Of a stretch of DNA of 64,000 nt, positions 9,815 to 20,528 are shown one piece after another. Below the pieces are notes generated by a model. That model ran no database searches, was not told where the DNA came from, and saw only the letters and a program-made list of their open reading frames with translations. The stretch is from the NCBI GenBank assembly GCA_023935145.1, contig CM043697.1:46221001-46285000 (forward strand). Reading direction: 5' to 3'. This DNA comes from Bretschneidera sinensis (lineage: Eukaryota > Streptophyta > Magnoliopsida > Brassicales > Akaniaceae). The position numbers and the translations under genes were made by a program. Position 1 is the first letter of the stretch. The number at the start of each line of letters is the position of its first letter.

Positions 9815-10880
9815 TACTCAAACTTGACTTGGGCCGAGTTAATTGACTTAGCTGGGGCCAAGTTGGTTGGTCCTTCATGCATTTTAGAGCACCCAACTTG
9901 ATACTCGGACTAGTCGGGGGCCGAGTTGGTTGATCCTTTGTGCGACTTTGAACACCCAACTCATTATTCAAACTTATCTTGGGCAAAGTCAGTTGGTCCC
10001 TTGTGCATTTTGGAGCATCTAACTTGGTACTCAGACTTGTTTGGGACTGAGTTGGTTAGTCTATTGTGTAACTTGGGATACCTAACTCGGTACTCGAACT
10101 GATCTTGGGCCGAATTAGTTGGTCTTTTGTGCATTTTGGAGCACTTAATTTGGTACTCGGACTTGTCTGAGACCGAGTTAGTTGGTCTTTTGTGCATTTT
10201 GGAACACCTAATTTGATACTTGGACTTGTCTTGGGCCGAGTTGGTTAGTCCTTTGGCATTTTGGAGCACCTAACTCGGTATTCGGACTTGTTTAGGACCG
10301 AGCTGGTTGGTCCCTTATGCAACTTGAGACACTCAGCTAGGTACTCAAACTTGTTTTGGGTCAAATTGATTGGTCTCTTGTGCATTTTGGGACACCTAAC
10401 TCGGTACTCAAACTTGACTTGGGCTGAGTTGGTTGGTCCCTTGTGCATTTCGGAACACCAAACTCAGTACTCAGACTTGTTTGGGACCGAGTTGGTTTCT
10501 CCCTTATGCACACCCAACTCGGTACTCAGACTTGTCTTGGCATGAGTTGGTTGGTCTTTTGTGCATTTTGGAGCACCTAACTTGTTACTCATACTTTTTT
10601 GGTATCGAGTTGGTTAGTCTTTTGTGGAACTTGAGACACCCAACTCGATACTCGAACTTGTCATGAGCTGAATTGGTTGGTCCTTTGTGTATTTTGGGAC
10701 ATCCAACTCGATACTCAAACTTGTCTTGGGATGAGTTGGTTGGTCCCTTATACATTTTAGGGCACCTAACTCGGTACTCGAACTTGTCTTGGGCTGAGTT
10801 GGTTGGTCCCTTGTACATTTTGGGACACCCAACTTGGTACTCGGATTTGGCTTAAGTCGAGTTGGTTCATTAAGCTTGAC
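9815..10880 (+). repeat. ~63-bp minisatellite array, about 17 copies
   Basis: Units follow the pattern 'actcggtactcgaacttgtc ttgggccgagttggttggtc ccttgtgcattttggagcac cta' with many substitutions. Two sub-types alternate in part: '...gcattttgg.gcacc' and '...aacttg.gacaccc'. Because 63 is a multiple of three, long pseudo-ORFs of 21-residue repeats appear on both strands; they are not genes. The array lies between the extra ORF and the 3' LTR of the Tat element, the 3'-untranslated position where Tat/Ogre elements are known to carry tandem arrays. Confidence 0.92.
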
Positions 10881-11430
10881 TCAGTACTCAGTCTATTTTG
10901 AAACCGAGTATCGACTTGATTACCTCTGTTTGGTTATGTTGTTCGAAGAGCCCTTTATGCTTTTTGATATGATTGTTGAGATGATTGATATGACCGTTGC
11001 ACTATTCTAGGTATATTTTTTCGATTTTCGAGGCGAACCAAGCTCTATATAAGAGAGGAGGTGGTGCCTTCTCCTCTCACACTTTCTTATTTTCTCAAAA
11101 CTTCTAAATTTGAGAGCTCAGAACACAAGTCGGCCCTGTCCATTCTTAGTCGGTCTAGTCCATTCTTAGTCGACCTCGTCCACTCTTAGTCGGCCTTGTC
11201 CTCTTCCAAATTCTTGTGGTCCATCTTTTTATTCGGCTTGATCCACTTCCCTAGTTGGCTTGATCCATTTTTCTAGTTAGCTTCTTCCACCTCCCTAGTT
11301 GGCTTGATCCGTTTTTCTAGTAGGCTTCGTCCACTTTCATTGTTCTTTGCTCATTTTTTTTTTGGTAAGAACTATGCATTCTCTTTCTTTATTAAACAAT
11401 GCCCATTTTTTTTAGGGTGGGGGTACCAAT
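10881..11430 (+). other. Spacer with TATA-like box and Tat extra-ORF leader
   Basis: It contains 'ctctatataagagagg' at about 11043-11058, a good TATA box pointing to the plus strand. A leader follows with loosely repeated 'gtcggcct(t/c)gtccactctta' and 'agttggcttgatccatttttct' units (11130-11340). A poly(T) tract ending in AG (about 11405-11414) precedes the extra ORF and could be an intron end. This fits a separate antisense transcription unit, but nothing proves it is active. Confidence 0.4.
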
Positions 11431-12240
11431 CATTTTTCTAGGTCTGAGAGCACCTTGTCTAGTTTTAATCATGGGTCCGAGAAGGATCAGGTAGATCTTG
11501 GGTTGGAATTGGGGGGGCATTTCACCCTTAGAGGAAGTATTCGTTGAGATGTCGCGGGACTATAACTGCTTCTATTATGTATCAGAGTTGCATCCTTGTT
11601 TGATTTCTAAGAAGATGTTTTTGACTTTCCGCCAAAAGTATTATATTCTTGAGGAGTATAAGATACAACTCTCTACTCCCGAAGAGAGGGCATGTAGCCC
11701 AATCCATGGCTAGTCTCTTTATAAGATGTGTATTTATGAGGAATTTTTCATATGAAGTTTTTGTCTTCCCATGGATTCGGAGGTAGCTGAGGTTTTTAAT
11801 TATTTTAGCATTGCTCCCAACTAGCTTCCCCCGAACTCTATGAGGATGGTTATAGGTTTCTTTGTTAGCTTTAGGAGATATGGCCGAAATATACCGTTTA
11901 CTATGAATCTTTTTCGTAATATTTATACTATCAAAAATCTCTAGAATAGCAGTTGGTACAATTTATCTTCAAGGACCGGGAAAAAAATAATGATCGAGAA
12001 CCCGTCATTTGTCCATGGGTAAAAGACAAGATTCTTCTTCAATCATCGTGAAGATCATTTTTCTTATCAGACGAGAGTGAGAGTATGATATATTTGATTA
12101 TTAGAGAGATCTCTCTCAATTAAGTGAGGTGGATGAGGATCTTTTACTAGGATGTGCACCAAACCTATCTATGCCTCTGAGTTTAAGAAGGAGTAGACCC
12201 TTGTTCGTTAAGGGTTGAGTCGGGCTACTCTCAGTAGTTT
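11430..12240 (+). pseudogene. Antisense extra ORF of the Tat element, 5' half (decayed)
   Basis: The plus strand encodes a decayed protein of the 'putative gypsy-type transposon / plant mobile-domain-like' kind found in Tat elements. One open piece is 11498-11713 (71 codons, LEEVFVEMSRDYNCFYYVSE). From about 11824 the frame reads NSMRMVIGFFVSFRRYG, NIPFTMNLFRNIYTIKN and, after a stop, SRTGKKIMIENPSFVHG, then *KTRFFF, which matches the conserved GWK.RFFFV region with Trp replaced by stop. The C-terminal coiled-coil half lies at 26.6-27.25 kb, beyond the nested Tekay. It runs opposite to gag-pol of its host. Confidence 0.65.
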
Positions 12241-12713
12241 GCTTTAACCTTAGAAATTTTTTAGCTTGTTTCTTTTCTCATCTATTTGCAATATATTTTT
12301 TCATTTTTGTATCCATTTTTGTATTGATCAATCTTCTTTTTTTCACAACTATGATTACCGATAGATCTTAACTTCTTTGCCTGGCCGTTGGTAAGCAGGA
12401 GTAGACTCCCTTTATTCTTGCCTTTTTCGGCATAGATATCTTTCCTCCTTCCCTTGCCGAACGGAGGAAGAGACATCGCGTTGGCAGTAACACGAGCTTG
12501 GGAGATCAACTACATGTTTATCTTTCTTCTAAAGGGAGCACCCTCTTTAGCCCCTCTCTCTAGTAATCGCACAATAAAGGCAATATAGGCTTAGCTCCTG
12601 ACGTCTTTCATGACTACTAGTTCGTCTTGCGCCCATACTCGACGTTTACTGAGTCGAAGGTAGCCCATCAGTTTATTTAGGGGGTCTATCCTTCCCAAGG
12701 ATGAGGCCCAACT
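12241..12713 (+). other. Tat extra-ORF interior; duplicated segment
   Basis: 12241-12345 looks intronic (T-rich, ending in a TTTTTTTCAC pyrimidine tract). 12350-12713 is the continuation of the extra ORF up to the Tekay insertion point. The part from about 12548 is repeated at 24185-24344 (shared phrases 'gtcgcacaataaaggcaatat', 'actgagtcgaaggtagccca', 'ctatccttcccaaggatgagg'). The minus-strand ORF at 12282-12509 is chance. Confidence 0.5.
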
Positions 12714-12937
12714 TGTAGAGACCATTATTTTTTTAATCTTTTTATTTTATTTATTATTCTCTTTGAATTAAAAATATTTAAATATCTTGTGTTGGTTTTG
12801 AAGACTTAATTTCATAGGATGAAATAGTTTGCATCATGAGGGTTTTAATGAAATTAGTGTTAAAATTAGAAGGGGTTTAGTAGCAAGGTAATAAAATTTC
12901 AAGGGAAGGTTATAGATGTCTTTTCTACTCCTAGTAT

Positions 12938-12985
<48 letters not shown>

Positions 12986-13412
12986 AAAGTCACAGCACAT
13001 CCAGTCTCTCCCTCTCATTCTAGCATTTTTAGCAAAGTTTGTTACTTTCTTCATTTCTCTTGAAGTTGCATGATTGAAGATTTGATAAGAAAAAATCCAA
13101 GTAAAAATTTATTGGTTCATTTTTCTTGTTCTTACAAGTTAATTATCTAGAATCCAAGATCAAAATTCTTTGATTTAAGTTTTTGGTTGAAGATTTGAAG
13201 AGAAAAGTTAGTTTTATTTCAAGAAAGGGTTTATGCTAGGTTTGATGATTTGAAACCTTCAAACTTGAACTTTTGTTATGGGTTTTATGGGATTTTGTCT
13301 TAACACTTAGGGAAACACTTTTATGTCAAAGGATTTAGGAAATTTTAAGTGAATTAAGATGATTTTTTGAAGGAAAAAAATGGATTTTCTCGACAAATTT
13401 TGCTGGAAAACG
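12714..13412 (+). repeat. 5' LTR of Tekay-like element, internally deleted
   Basis: The segment aligns with 24345-25035 of the intact LTR up to 'ggaaaacggg(tg)', then jumps to the region just before gag. About 1.5 kb of LTR and leader is missing. The promoter is visible: TATAAATA at 12936-12943 followed at once by (AG)20. Confidence 0.8.
12943..12982 (+). repeat. (AG)20 microsatellite in LTR promoter
   Basis: Twenty AG units directly follow TATAAATA. The sister LTR has 19 units at 24575-24612 in the same place. The reverse LTR relic near 62.77 kb also has 'tataaata' followed by 'gtgagagagag'. The conservation suggests a core-promoter or leader role (GA-rich initiator) rather than chance. Confidence 0.9.
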
Positions 13413-13512
13413 GGTGTTAATGTTTGGTATAAGATTTTTAGGTTTAAGGTTCTGTAGACTATTTTAGCCTAGTGTTAATGTTTCTAAATGAGTTTTTTGT
13501 ATTGGGATCAAG

Positions 13513-15080
13513 GATGTCACATGGACAGAATAGAGGTTGAGGTAAGGATGTTGGACATGCCTGAGGAAGGGGCAATGTTCCAACCCGGGGGCGTGGACGA
13601 CCCCCATTACGTAGGGTTAAAGTAAATATTGAACATGAATTTCATAAAGAGGAACATGTTGGTAGTGCATCTGGTGCTACTAATAGAAGTATAGAAGGTA
13701 CTGTTAAGAGATATGAATTACGATAAGCCCTGGTCCAAGCATTGGGTAGAATAGGGGAACTGGAACATAGATTGAGGGAGCAAGAAAGATAAGCTTGAAA
13801 TTTACCAGAAGGTCAAGCAAATGTTCCTGGAAGACATGATGTCCCAATGAGGGAAAAGGATCTGAGAAGGGAAATAGAAGAGGATGTATTCAACTGGTTT
13901 AATAAGTTAATGCCACCCACTTTTAAGAGTGCTGAGAATCTATTAGAAGCTGAGAAATGGATTAAGAATATGGAACATCTATTCGAAGTATTACCAATTT
14001 CGGATAGACACAAAGTTGCCTTCATATCATTTAAATTGGAAGAGGAAGTGTCAAGTTGGTGGGATGACATTTTTCCAAGGCTGAGAGATGATGTTGATAG
14101 ACCATTGACTTGAAAAAGGTTTAAGGAGGTGTTTTATGGTAAATATTTTCTTGATTTCTTTAAGGCTCAATTAGAAAAGGATTTTATTTACTTGAGACAA
14201 AATGCCATAATGGTTACTAATATGATGGAAGGTTTGTTGCATTATCCAGATTTGTCCAAGAATTTGTAAATACTGAAGAAAGGAAATGCAAAAGGTTTAT
14301 TGATGGTTTGAATTATGAGATTCGCTCTAAACTTTCTTATTTAGATTTTGCCAACTATGCAAAATTAGTGGATAAAGCACTATAAGTAGGGAAAGATGTA
14401 ATATAGTTGAGGCGATGTTGTGAGTGGTAAAAGAGGAGTAGATTGTAGGGTACCAAAGAAGGGAACTATGGATTTGGAACTTAAGGTAATTGTCCTTTTC
14501 AAAGAAGTACGTTAGTTAATCAAGAAAGACAAGGTATGGGGAGTAGACCATTTGTATTGAACCAAGTTTAGCGAAGTGAACCAGCAGCATCTATTGTGCA
14601 AAGTTCAACTGTTGTGCAAAGTTCAATAGGGGAAATTCATATAACTATAGGACAATCATTGCTAGTAGGAAGTCAGAGCAGATGAAGAGGTATTTCAGGT
14701 AGAGAGGGTAGTAGTATATCAAGATTAAATCCTAAAGGATGTTTTTGATGTGGACAAGTGGGCCATTTATCTCGAGATTGCACTGTTAAGTTGTGTCATC
14801 GTTGTGGTTCTGGTTTAATTGAACATCTTCAAAAAGATTGTCTTATGTTATAGAATATTGTATGCTTTGTATGTGGTCAGAGTGGTCATGTGGGTTCAAA
14901 TTGTTGGTCGAGATACAAGCTAGCTGATAGTATGAATACGACTGGAGATTCCGAAAAAGGACAATTAGGTCAAAGTAGTGGATTTAGAGGTGGGATAAAA
15001 TGTAGAGGAGTTACAATGGAAAAATGGAATGCTAGTCAAGGCCAACAAGAACAGAGCCGTGTTTATGCTATTACTCAGTA
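13513..15080 (+). pseudogene. Tekay gag, decayed
   Basis: Gag begins near ATG 13513 with the family's Gly/Arg-rich N-terminus (MSHGQNRG, then GRGRPR-like). The capsid part is best seen at 13847-14113 (88 codons): FNWFNKLMPPTFKSAENLLEAEKWIKNMEHLFEVL and KLEEEVSSWWDD. Stops and frame changes follow. Three CCHC zinc knuckles lie at about 14735-14915: CF*CGQVGHLSRDC (stop within the first), CHRCGSGLIEHLQKDC and CFVCGQSGHVGSNC. Gag would form the particle and bind genomic RNA. It is non-functional here. Confidence 0.8.
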
Positions 15081-15090
15081 GGATGCTTAG

Positions 15091-15341
15091 GCTACACTTG
15101 ATGTGGTGACTAGTATGGCTTCTTTATCTGGGAAAAATACTAGAATATTGATTGATCCTAGTGCAACACACTCATTTGTTTCTATTTCTCTTATACTATT
15201 TGTTGACATAGCTAGAATGCATTTGAATGATAATTTAATTGTTGAGACCCCAACAAAAGAGAAAGTGACAATTATATTTCAAGATTGTGTATTAAGTATT
15301 GGGGATAGAGAACTTAGGTTAGATTTGATGACTTCAGAAAT
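15091..15341 (+). pseudogene. Tekay aspartic protease, interrupted by Copia
   Basis: The open frame at 15103-15341 contains the protease active-site region ILIDPSATHSFVS (the usual Gly of D-x-G-A is Ser here) and ELRLDLMTSE. The frame is broken by the Copia insertion at 15342 and resumes at 21387 with MKDFDLIFGLD*LVTYHAWVDF, a normal continuation of the family. Confidence 0.8.
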
Positions 15342-16180
15342 TGTTGGGAAACCACCTCTCAAGAATGCCCAGGTGGTGATCTTCCAAACACCCAAGTCTA
15401 GAATGACTTGTATAAACAAATACAACAACCAAAGCAAGAAAGAAAGAACACAGCAGTTGTTATCGAGGTTCAGCAATAGCCTACATCCCCGTGAGTTCCT
15501 CTGAACTCTCTGCACTAAATCAATGAGTTCTTACAAGTTACAGCAACTCCACTCCAAGAAGCCCAAGTTCTTGAAGAACCAAGAAGAGAAGAAAGAAAGT
15601 GATATAACTATTACAAAAGCACTCGACCCACAATCTATACTACTTCTCTCTTTACAACCAGCCTTTCTTTTGAGATCTATTCTAGTGCCTCTCCTGTGTT
15701 TTGTGTCTTTGCACTCTCACACTTGCGCTTTAACTCTCTTGTATGATGATCACTTGTATGTCACAATGTGTTGAGATTGAAGCTAGGTGACCCTTTATAT
15801 AGTGCACCAACTTCTTAACCATTCTTGAAGGTCAATATCTACCCTTAGATCTTGAGGACTAATCATCCATTGCCCTTCATCAATCCTTAGTGATCCTGTG
15901 CATTTTGAATATGCATCCATGCACTTAACAAAGGGTGAACCAATGTGCATCAGTGTGCCTTCAGGCTGTGGCCTGAAACAGGGCGTGCTGCGGCCTGGAA
16001 CAGGGCTGAACAACTTCCTCTTTTCACCTTTCTCGACGCTGTGGCCTGGGGGAGGCTGAGCCGCGACGCACACTAGTTCCAGAAGCTCCTCCATGCTGGG
16101 AGCCGCGGCCTGACCTGGTGCGAACTCCTTTAATATACTGAACTTCATTATCCCGTTTAAACCTTAGACAAACTCCAATA
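15342..16180 (-). repeat. Copia 3' LTR
   Basis: It is 839 bp and pairs with 20529-21381. The most obvious difference is a 26-bp gap relative to the other LTR near 16095 ('cctagaaagagttgggccgcgg' region). 'ctttatatag' (TATATAAAG on minus, about 15791-15800) is the likely LTR TATA box. A GC-rich block (15960-16110) with repeated 'gcggcctg' words is unusual for this AT-rich window. Confidence 0.93.
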
Positions 16181-16260
16181 ATCTCTACCTTTGTCTAAGC
16201 GATTAAACCCGAACCCATTGTGTAGAGAACTCAGGATCCAAACTCATCTTGAGTGACTAT

Positions 16261-16938
16261 TCAACCGACTCCAATCCTAAGTAGTCCAAGGCAACGATTG
16301 AACTTACTGAGAGGTAGAACCTTGGTGCCTAAATCTGCAGGATTTTCCTCCGTGGATACGTTGTCCACATGAATGCTTCCTTCCGTAACATTTTCCCGAA
16401 TAAAATGATACCGAACATCCATGTGCTTTGTCATCTCATGGAACACCGGATTCTTACACGAGTGCAACGCACTTTGACAATCCGAATACACCACCACCTA
16501 CTCTTTCAGGACCTTCAACTCTTCCAACAACCCTTTGCACCACATAGCCTCCTTAATGGCTTCCATTGCCGCTATGTACTCAGCCTTGGTTGTTAAGAGT
16601 GCTACCGCAGGCTGCAACTAAGCTTTCCAACTTATACAACATCCGTTTAAGTTGAAGAAATAGAAGGTAATCGATCTTCTTTTATCCCGGTTTGCTCCAT
16701 AGTTCGAATCCACATAACCCTCAAGACAGATGGACTTACCCCTCTTCTCATAAATCAACCCTACTTTTGGGCTTCCCTTCAAGTACCTCAGCAACCACTT
16801 AATCCCAAGCCAATGCTCCTTTTTGGGATTACTCATAAACCTGCTAAGAACACTTATTGCATAAGCAATATCAGGTCTAGTGCTTACCATGGTGAACATA
16901 ACTGAACCAACCGCACTAAAGTAAGGGACCTTTTCCAT
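16261..16938 (-). pseudogene. Copia RNase H
   Basis: Two open pieces are seen. 16618-16938 has PYFSAVGSVMFTMVSTRPDIAYAISVLSRFM and WLLRYLKGSPKVGLIYEKRG, leading to GYVDSNYGANRDKRRSITFY. 16261-16497 has YSDCQSALHSCKNPVFHEMTKHMDVRYHFIRE and ADLGTKVLP. These are the standard order of the copia RNase H/end-of-pol region. The catalytic-domain phrase 'YVDSNYG' replaces the usual DSD. A frameshift separates the two pieces. Confidence 0.9.
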
Positions 16939-16968
16939 TTCTTTCTTCTCCGCCTCTGATCTCGGACA

Positions 16969-17720
16969 TTATTCATTGGAGAATTTGAAATGACCAGCAA
17001 GAGGAACCTTCACTAGTTTGCTATCTTCCATAGAGAGCTTAGATATCAACTTCTCTATGTAGGAAGTTTGAGAGATCTTCAATCTGTTTCTCTCCCTTTC
17101 CCGGATTATATTCATCCCAAGGATCTTCTGTGCATGGCCAAGTTCCTTCATCTCAAACTCCTCACTGAGTTGAGATTTCAATTCTTTTATCCTCTTCATG
17201 CTGCTCCTAACGAGCAATATATCATCAACATAGATAAGGACGATCACCATTTCCTCCACCTTGTGCCCCTTGCAGTACAAGCACGAATCATAGTAGCTCC
17301 TCATGAAACCCAAGCTTGTTACAAAGGAATCAAACATCTTATTCCATTGCCAAGGTGATTGCTTCAGACTATAGAGAGATTTCTTCAATTTGCACACCAA
17401 CTCTCCCTGCCTTCCTTCCTCATAGCCTTCGGGTTGCCTCATGTAGATGGTCTCATCAAGCCCTCCATGTAAGAAGGTTGTCTTCACATCCATTTGCTCG
17501 ATTCCCCAATTGAATTGGACCACCATTGCCAATACTATCTGTATCGTCTTGTACTTCACAATCGATTAGAATATTTCGGTGAAATCTATGCCTTCTCTTT
17601 GTGTGAACCCCTTCGCCACCAGCTTAGCTTTATACTGAACTTCATCCCCTAGAGTGTTCCCTTCTTTGATCTTGTAGATCCATCTACAATCCACAACTTT
17701 CTGTTTTTCTGGTTTGGGCA
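16969..17720 (-). pseudogene. Copia reverse transcriptase
   Basis: The open piece 16969-17559 (196 codons) contains IEQMDVKTTFLHGGLDETIYM, KLKKSLYSLKQSPWQWNKMFDSF and the catalytic LIYVDDILLV, so the YVDD motif is intact. It continues with the C-terminal part EEFEMKELGHAQKILGMNI. Upstream (17560-17720) the N-terminal RT part (VDCRWIYKIKEGN on minus) is in another frame after a stop. RT would copy the element RNA inside virus-like particles. Confidence 0.92.
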
Positions 17721-18042
17721 CCAATTCTCAATAGTTGTTCTTCCTCAAAGAATCCATTTCTTCTTCTATAGCTAGCTGCCACTTTGAAGAATCCTTACAT
17801 TCCATGGCTTCCATGTAAGTTTCTGGTTCATCCATTCCTCCTTCTGTCCAAGGAGCTGCTACATTAGCATCTGCAAACCTATATCTCAAAGCTGGTCTCA
17901 CCACCCTCCTTTCTCGGTCCTTTGTAAGCTGGTAGTCATTCTGACTTGGTGCATCATCCCCTTCTAGTTCAGCCTCCTCTTGAGTATCTTGAGCATGGCC
18001 TTCATTAATGGGCTTTACATGGTCCGAATCCTCCTGCCTTCC

Positions 18043-18965
18043 TTACTCTACCTGAACTGAATTTTCCTTGATGCGATGCTCTACAAATTCCGGACTGGTT
18101 TGCTCACTAGCCCCTGCAGGGTTAGTTTTCTCCAAATAGGGAAATAACAATTCATTAAAAATAACATCCCTACTTATTATGAGTTTCATTCCTTTTGGTT
18201 CTAAGGACCACAACCTATACCCCTTAACCCCATCACCATACCCTAGAAATACACGTTTTCTAGACCTTGGGTTAAGTTTATCATCATTTTGATGTGCAAA
18301 TGCAGCACGCCCAAAAGTCCTAAGGTTGCTCAACTCAGGGGGTTTCCCACTCCACATTTCCATGGGAGTCTTGAGCTCTAAAGCTCTAGAGGGTGATCTA
18401 TTTACCAAGTATGCAGCAGTAAACACAGCTTCCCCTCAAAATATTTTGGTAATCCGAATCCTATTAACATGCACTTAACCTTTTCCATAGGTTCTATTCA
18501 TCCTTTCAGCAACTCCATTTTGCTGATGTGTTTTTACAACCGTTCTATGTCGTAGAATGCCATTTAATTCTCAGAATTTATCAAAATCCTTATTACAAAA
18601 TTCTAAGCCATTATTGGTTCGTAAAGCCTTAACTACTCTACCCATTTGAGTCTTCAGCAACTTTTTCCACACAACAAATTTATTCAAAGCATTTGATTTG
18701 TTTTTAAGCAAATAAACCCAAACCTTTCTTAAATAATCATCAATTAAAGATATAAAGTAAAAGTTACCTTTCTGTGTTGGTGTTCTTACTGGTCCCCAAA
18801 GGTCCGAATGAATGTAGTCAAGCCCTTAGACTTGTGCACTCTGGTGTTGAAGCTAACACGGTGTTGCTTCCCAAGAAGGCAACACTCGCAGAAATCAAGT
18901 TTCTCTACTTTGTCTCCTCCAAGTAGACCATCCTCGCTAAGAACTTACAGCCCCGTTTTGCTCAT
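18043..18965 (-). pseudogene. Copia integrase
   Basis: The core domain is readable over 18430-18965 in pieces: the first Asp lies in a LIDDYLRKVWVY-like stretch. The second catalytic region reads RTNNGLEFCNKDF where RTDNGLEF is normal, so the catalytic Asp has become Asn. QQNGVAERMNRT follows with the Glu. The C-terminal open frame 18043-18426 (127 codons) has AAYLVNRSPSRALELKTPMEMW and KRVFLGYGDGVKGYRLW, typical of Tork integrases. Stops occur near 18430-18480. Confidence 0.88.
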
Positions 18966-19355
18966 TTATCCCAAGCAAGTATCCCAAAGGGCTACCTTAT
19001 CCATCTCAGCCATCAAGCTTGCTGCTTGATCCTTAATTTCTGTCTCTCCGATCATCTCATAGAGTCCATCATTTCTTGCTGCTTTGATCACTACCAAAGA
19101 TCTCTTGGTCACCTTGATCTTTCCTCCCTCTGTTTTGTATGAATACCCCATAGAATCCAGCTGCCCCAATGAGATCAAATTCCTTTTCAAATCTGGAAGA
19201 TACCTCACATTCTGCAGCAGCCTTGTGACTCCATCAAACATCCTCAACTGGATGTCTCTTATCCCCCTCACTTGGCAAGAAGTTTCATTCCCCAAGAAAA
19301 CCTTTCCATCATTGGTTTCCTGAAAATTCTTAAACCATTCCTTGTGAGGGCACAT
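18966..19355 (-). pseudogene. Copia GAG-pre-integrase domain
   Basis: The 129-codon frame carries MCPHKEWFKNFQETNDGKVFLGNE, VRGIRDIQLRMFDGVTRLLQNVRYLPDLKRNLISLG, the protease-to-integrase linker typical of TNT1-like elements. It ends with LWDTCLG, a damaged version of the LWHxRLGH zinc-finger start. It is continuous with the integrase region below 18966. Confidence 0.9.
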
Positions 19356-19399
19356 GTGGTAAGTGCACCCGGAATCCCGAATCCATTTCTTGCTGCTTT

Positions 19400-20323
19400 A
19401 CCTCCTGCTCACATTTGAGGACACAACAAGAACATCATCTTATTGTTCTCCTGTGGTAACTGAAGCATCTCCATTGTTGGTATGTCTTCTTCCTCTCTCA
19501 TCCTACATCTTCTTTTTACAATCTTTCCTGAAGTGACCCTCCTTATTGTAGTAGAAGCATCTCTTTCCTCCAAATCTTGTTTTGGAATGAGATCTCCTAT
19601 GGCTCTGCCCTCTACCTCTTCATTTCTCCTGGTAGTTGCCATGAATGCTACTACTATTCCGAGTTGCTGGCCTTCCTCTAATAAACAGCCCTTTTTCTAC
19701 TTGATGCTTTCTTCATCTTGGCTTTGAAATCATGAGCCCTTATGGCATTGATCACAATTTCCTTGGTTAAAGTATCTCTTCCATACTAAATAACATTAAT
19801 CAAATTATCAAAACAATCAGGAAGAGAATTCAACAAAATAATAGCCAATTGTTCATCCATGAATGTAATGCTACAACTATTCAAATCTTGAACTAGCTCA
19901 TTAAACGCATCAAAATTATCTTGCAACTCTTTACTATGATCCATTTTAAAAGCAAAGATTCTTTTAAGAAGATAAATCTTATTAAGAAGAGTTTTGGTAA
20001 GAAATAACTCATCTAGTTTCTTCCATATGACAGCAGGATCTTCCGAGTCTCTGCACTCCCTTGTGACACTATCCGACATGTGCAAGAAAATGGTGTTGTA
20101 TGCCATCTTCTTCATCTCGATCCGCTGGACTTCCGTGATACTTACTGGAAAAGTGTCATCTTCTCCAATCGCCAAGTCCACTTTCTGTTGCATAAGAACA
20201 GCCTTGATCTTCCGCTTCCAAAGGGCAAAGTCTCCCTTTCCATCAAACTTCTCAACACAGAAATTTGAAGGAATCTTGCGAAGAAAATCGCAGATTTATG
20301 CAACACCCACAATTACTTTCTAA
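19400..20323 (-). pseudogene. Copia gag (UBN2-type) and zinc knuckle
   Basis: The open piece 19786-20193 (135 codons) reads MQQKVDLAIGEDDTFP, VIWKKLDELFLTKTLLNKIYLLKRIFAFKMD and DEQLAIILLNSLPDCFDNLINVI, the gag signature of Tork/TNT1 elements. Upstream to 20323 the start region (KFDGKGDFALWKRK) is in another frame. Downstream, 19409-19740 encodes the basic, Gly-rich linker and CCHC knuckle (RCFYYNKEGHFRKDC on minus). The frames are interrupted. Confidence 0.9.
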
Positions 20324-20514
20324 CTTCTTCTAAACCTCAGGAACACGATCGAAGATGGATCTCAATACCATTCTTGAATCACCCTCAAGAACACGATCTG
20401 ATCTTTATCTTTACTTCATTCTTGAATCACCTAAGAAGTTGATCTTTGATTCTTGGAGTCTTGACTCCAATACCTTCTGTTCTTTCTCTGATACCCACTC
20501 TTCAAAGCTCCTCC

Positions 20515-20528
20515 GACTCTGATACCAC
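20515..20528 (-). other. Copia primer-binding site (initiator tRNA-Met)
   Basis: On the minus strand, directly after the LTR end (...CCCAACA), the sequence GTGGTATCAGAGTC follows. TGGTATCAGAG is complementary to the 3' end of plant initiator tRNA-Met, the primer used by most copia elements. This also proves the minus orientation. Confidence 0.92.

Noticed and set aside
9789..10855. A series of overlapping ORFs on both strands with 21-residue repeats (e.g. 9964-10269 minus, 10261-10545 plus)
   Set aside because: They follow from a 63-bp minisatellite whose length keeps the frame open on both strands; no start, domain or codon pattern supports a gene.
9815..10880. CRISPR-like repeat array
   Set aside because: Units are contiguous and diverged, without unique spacers, in a plant genome and inside a retrotransposon.
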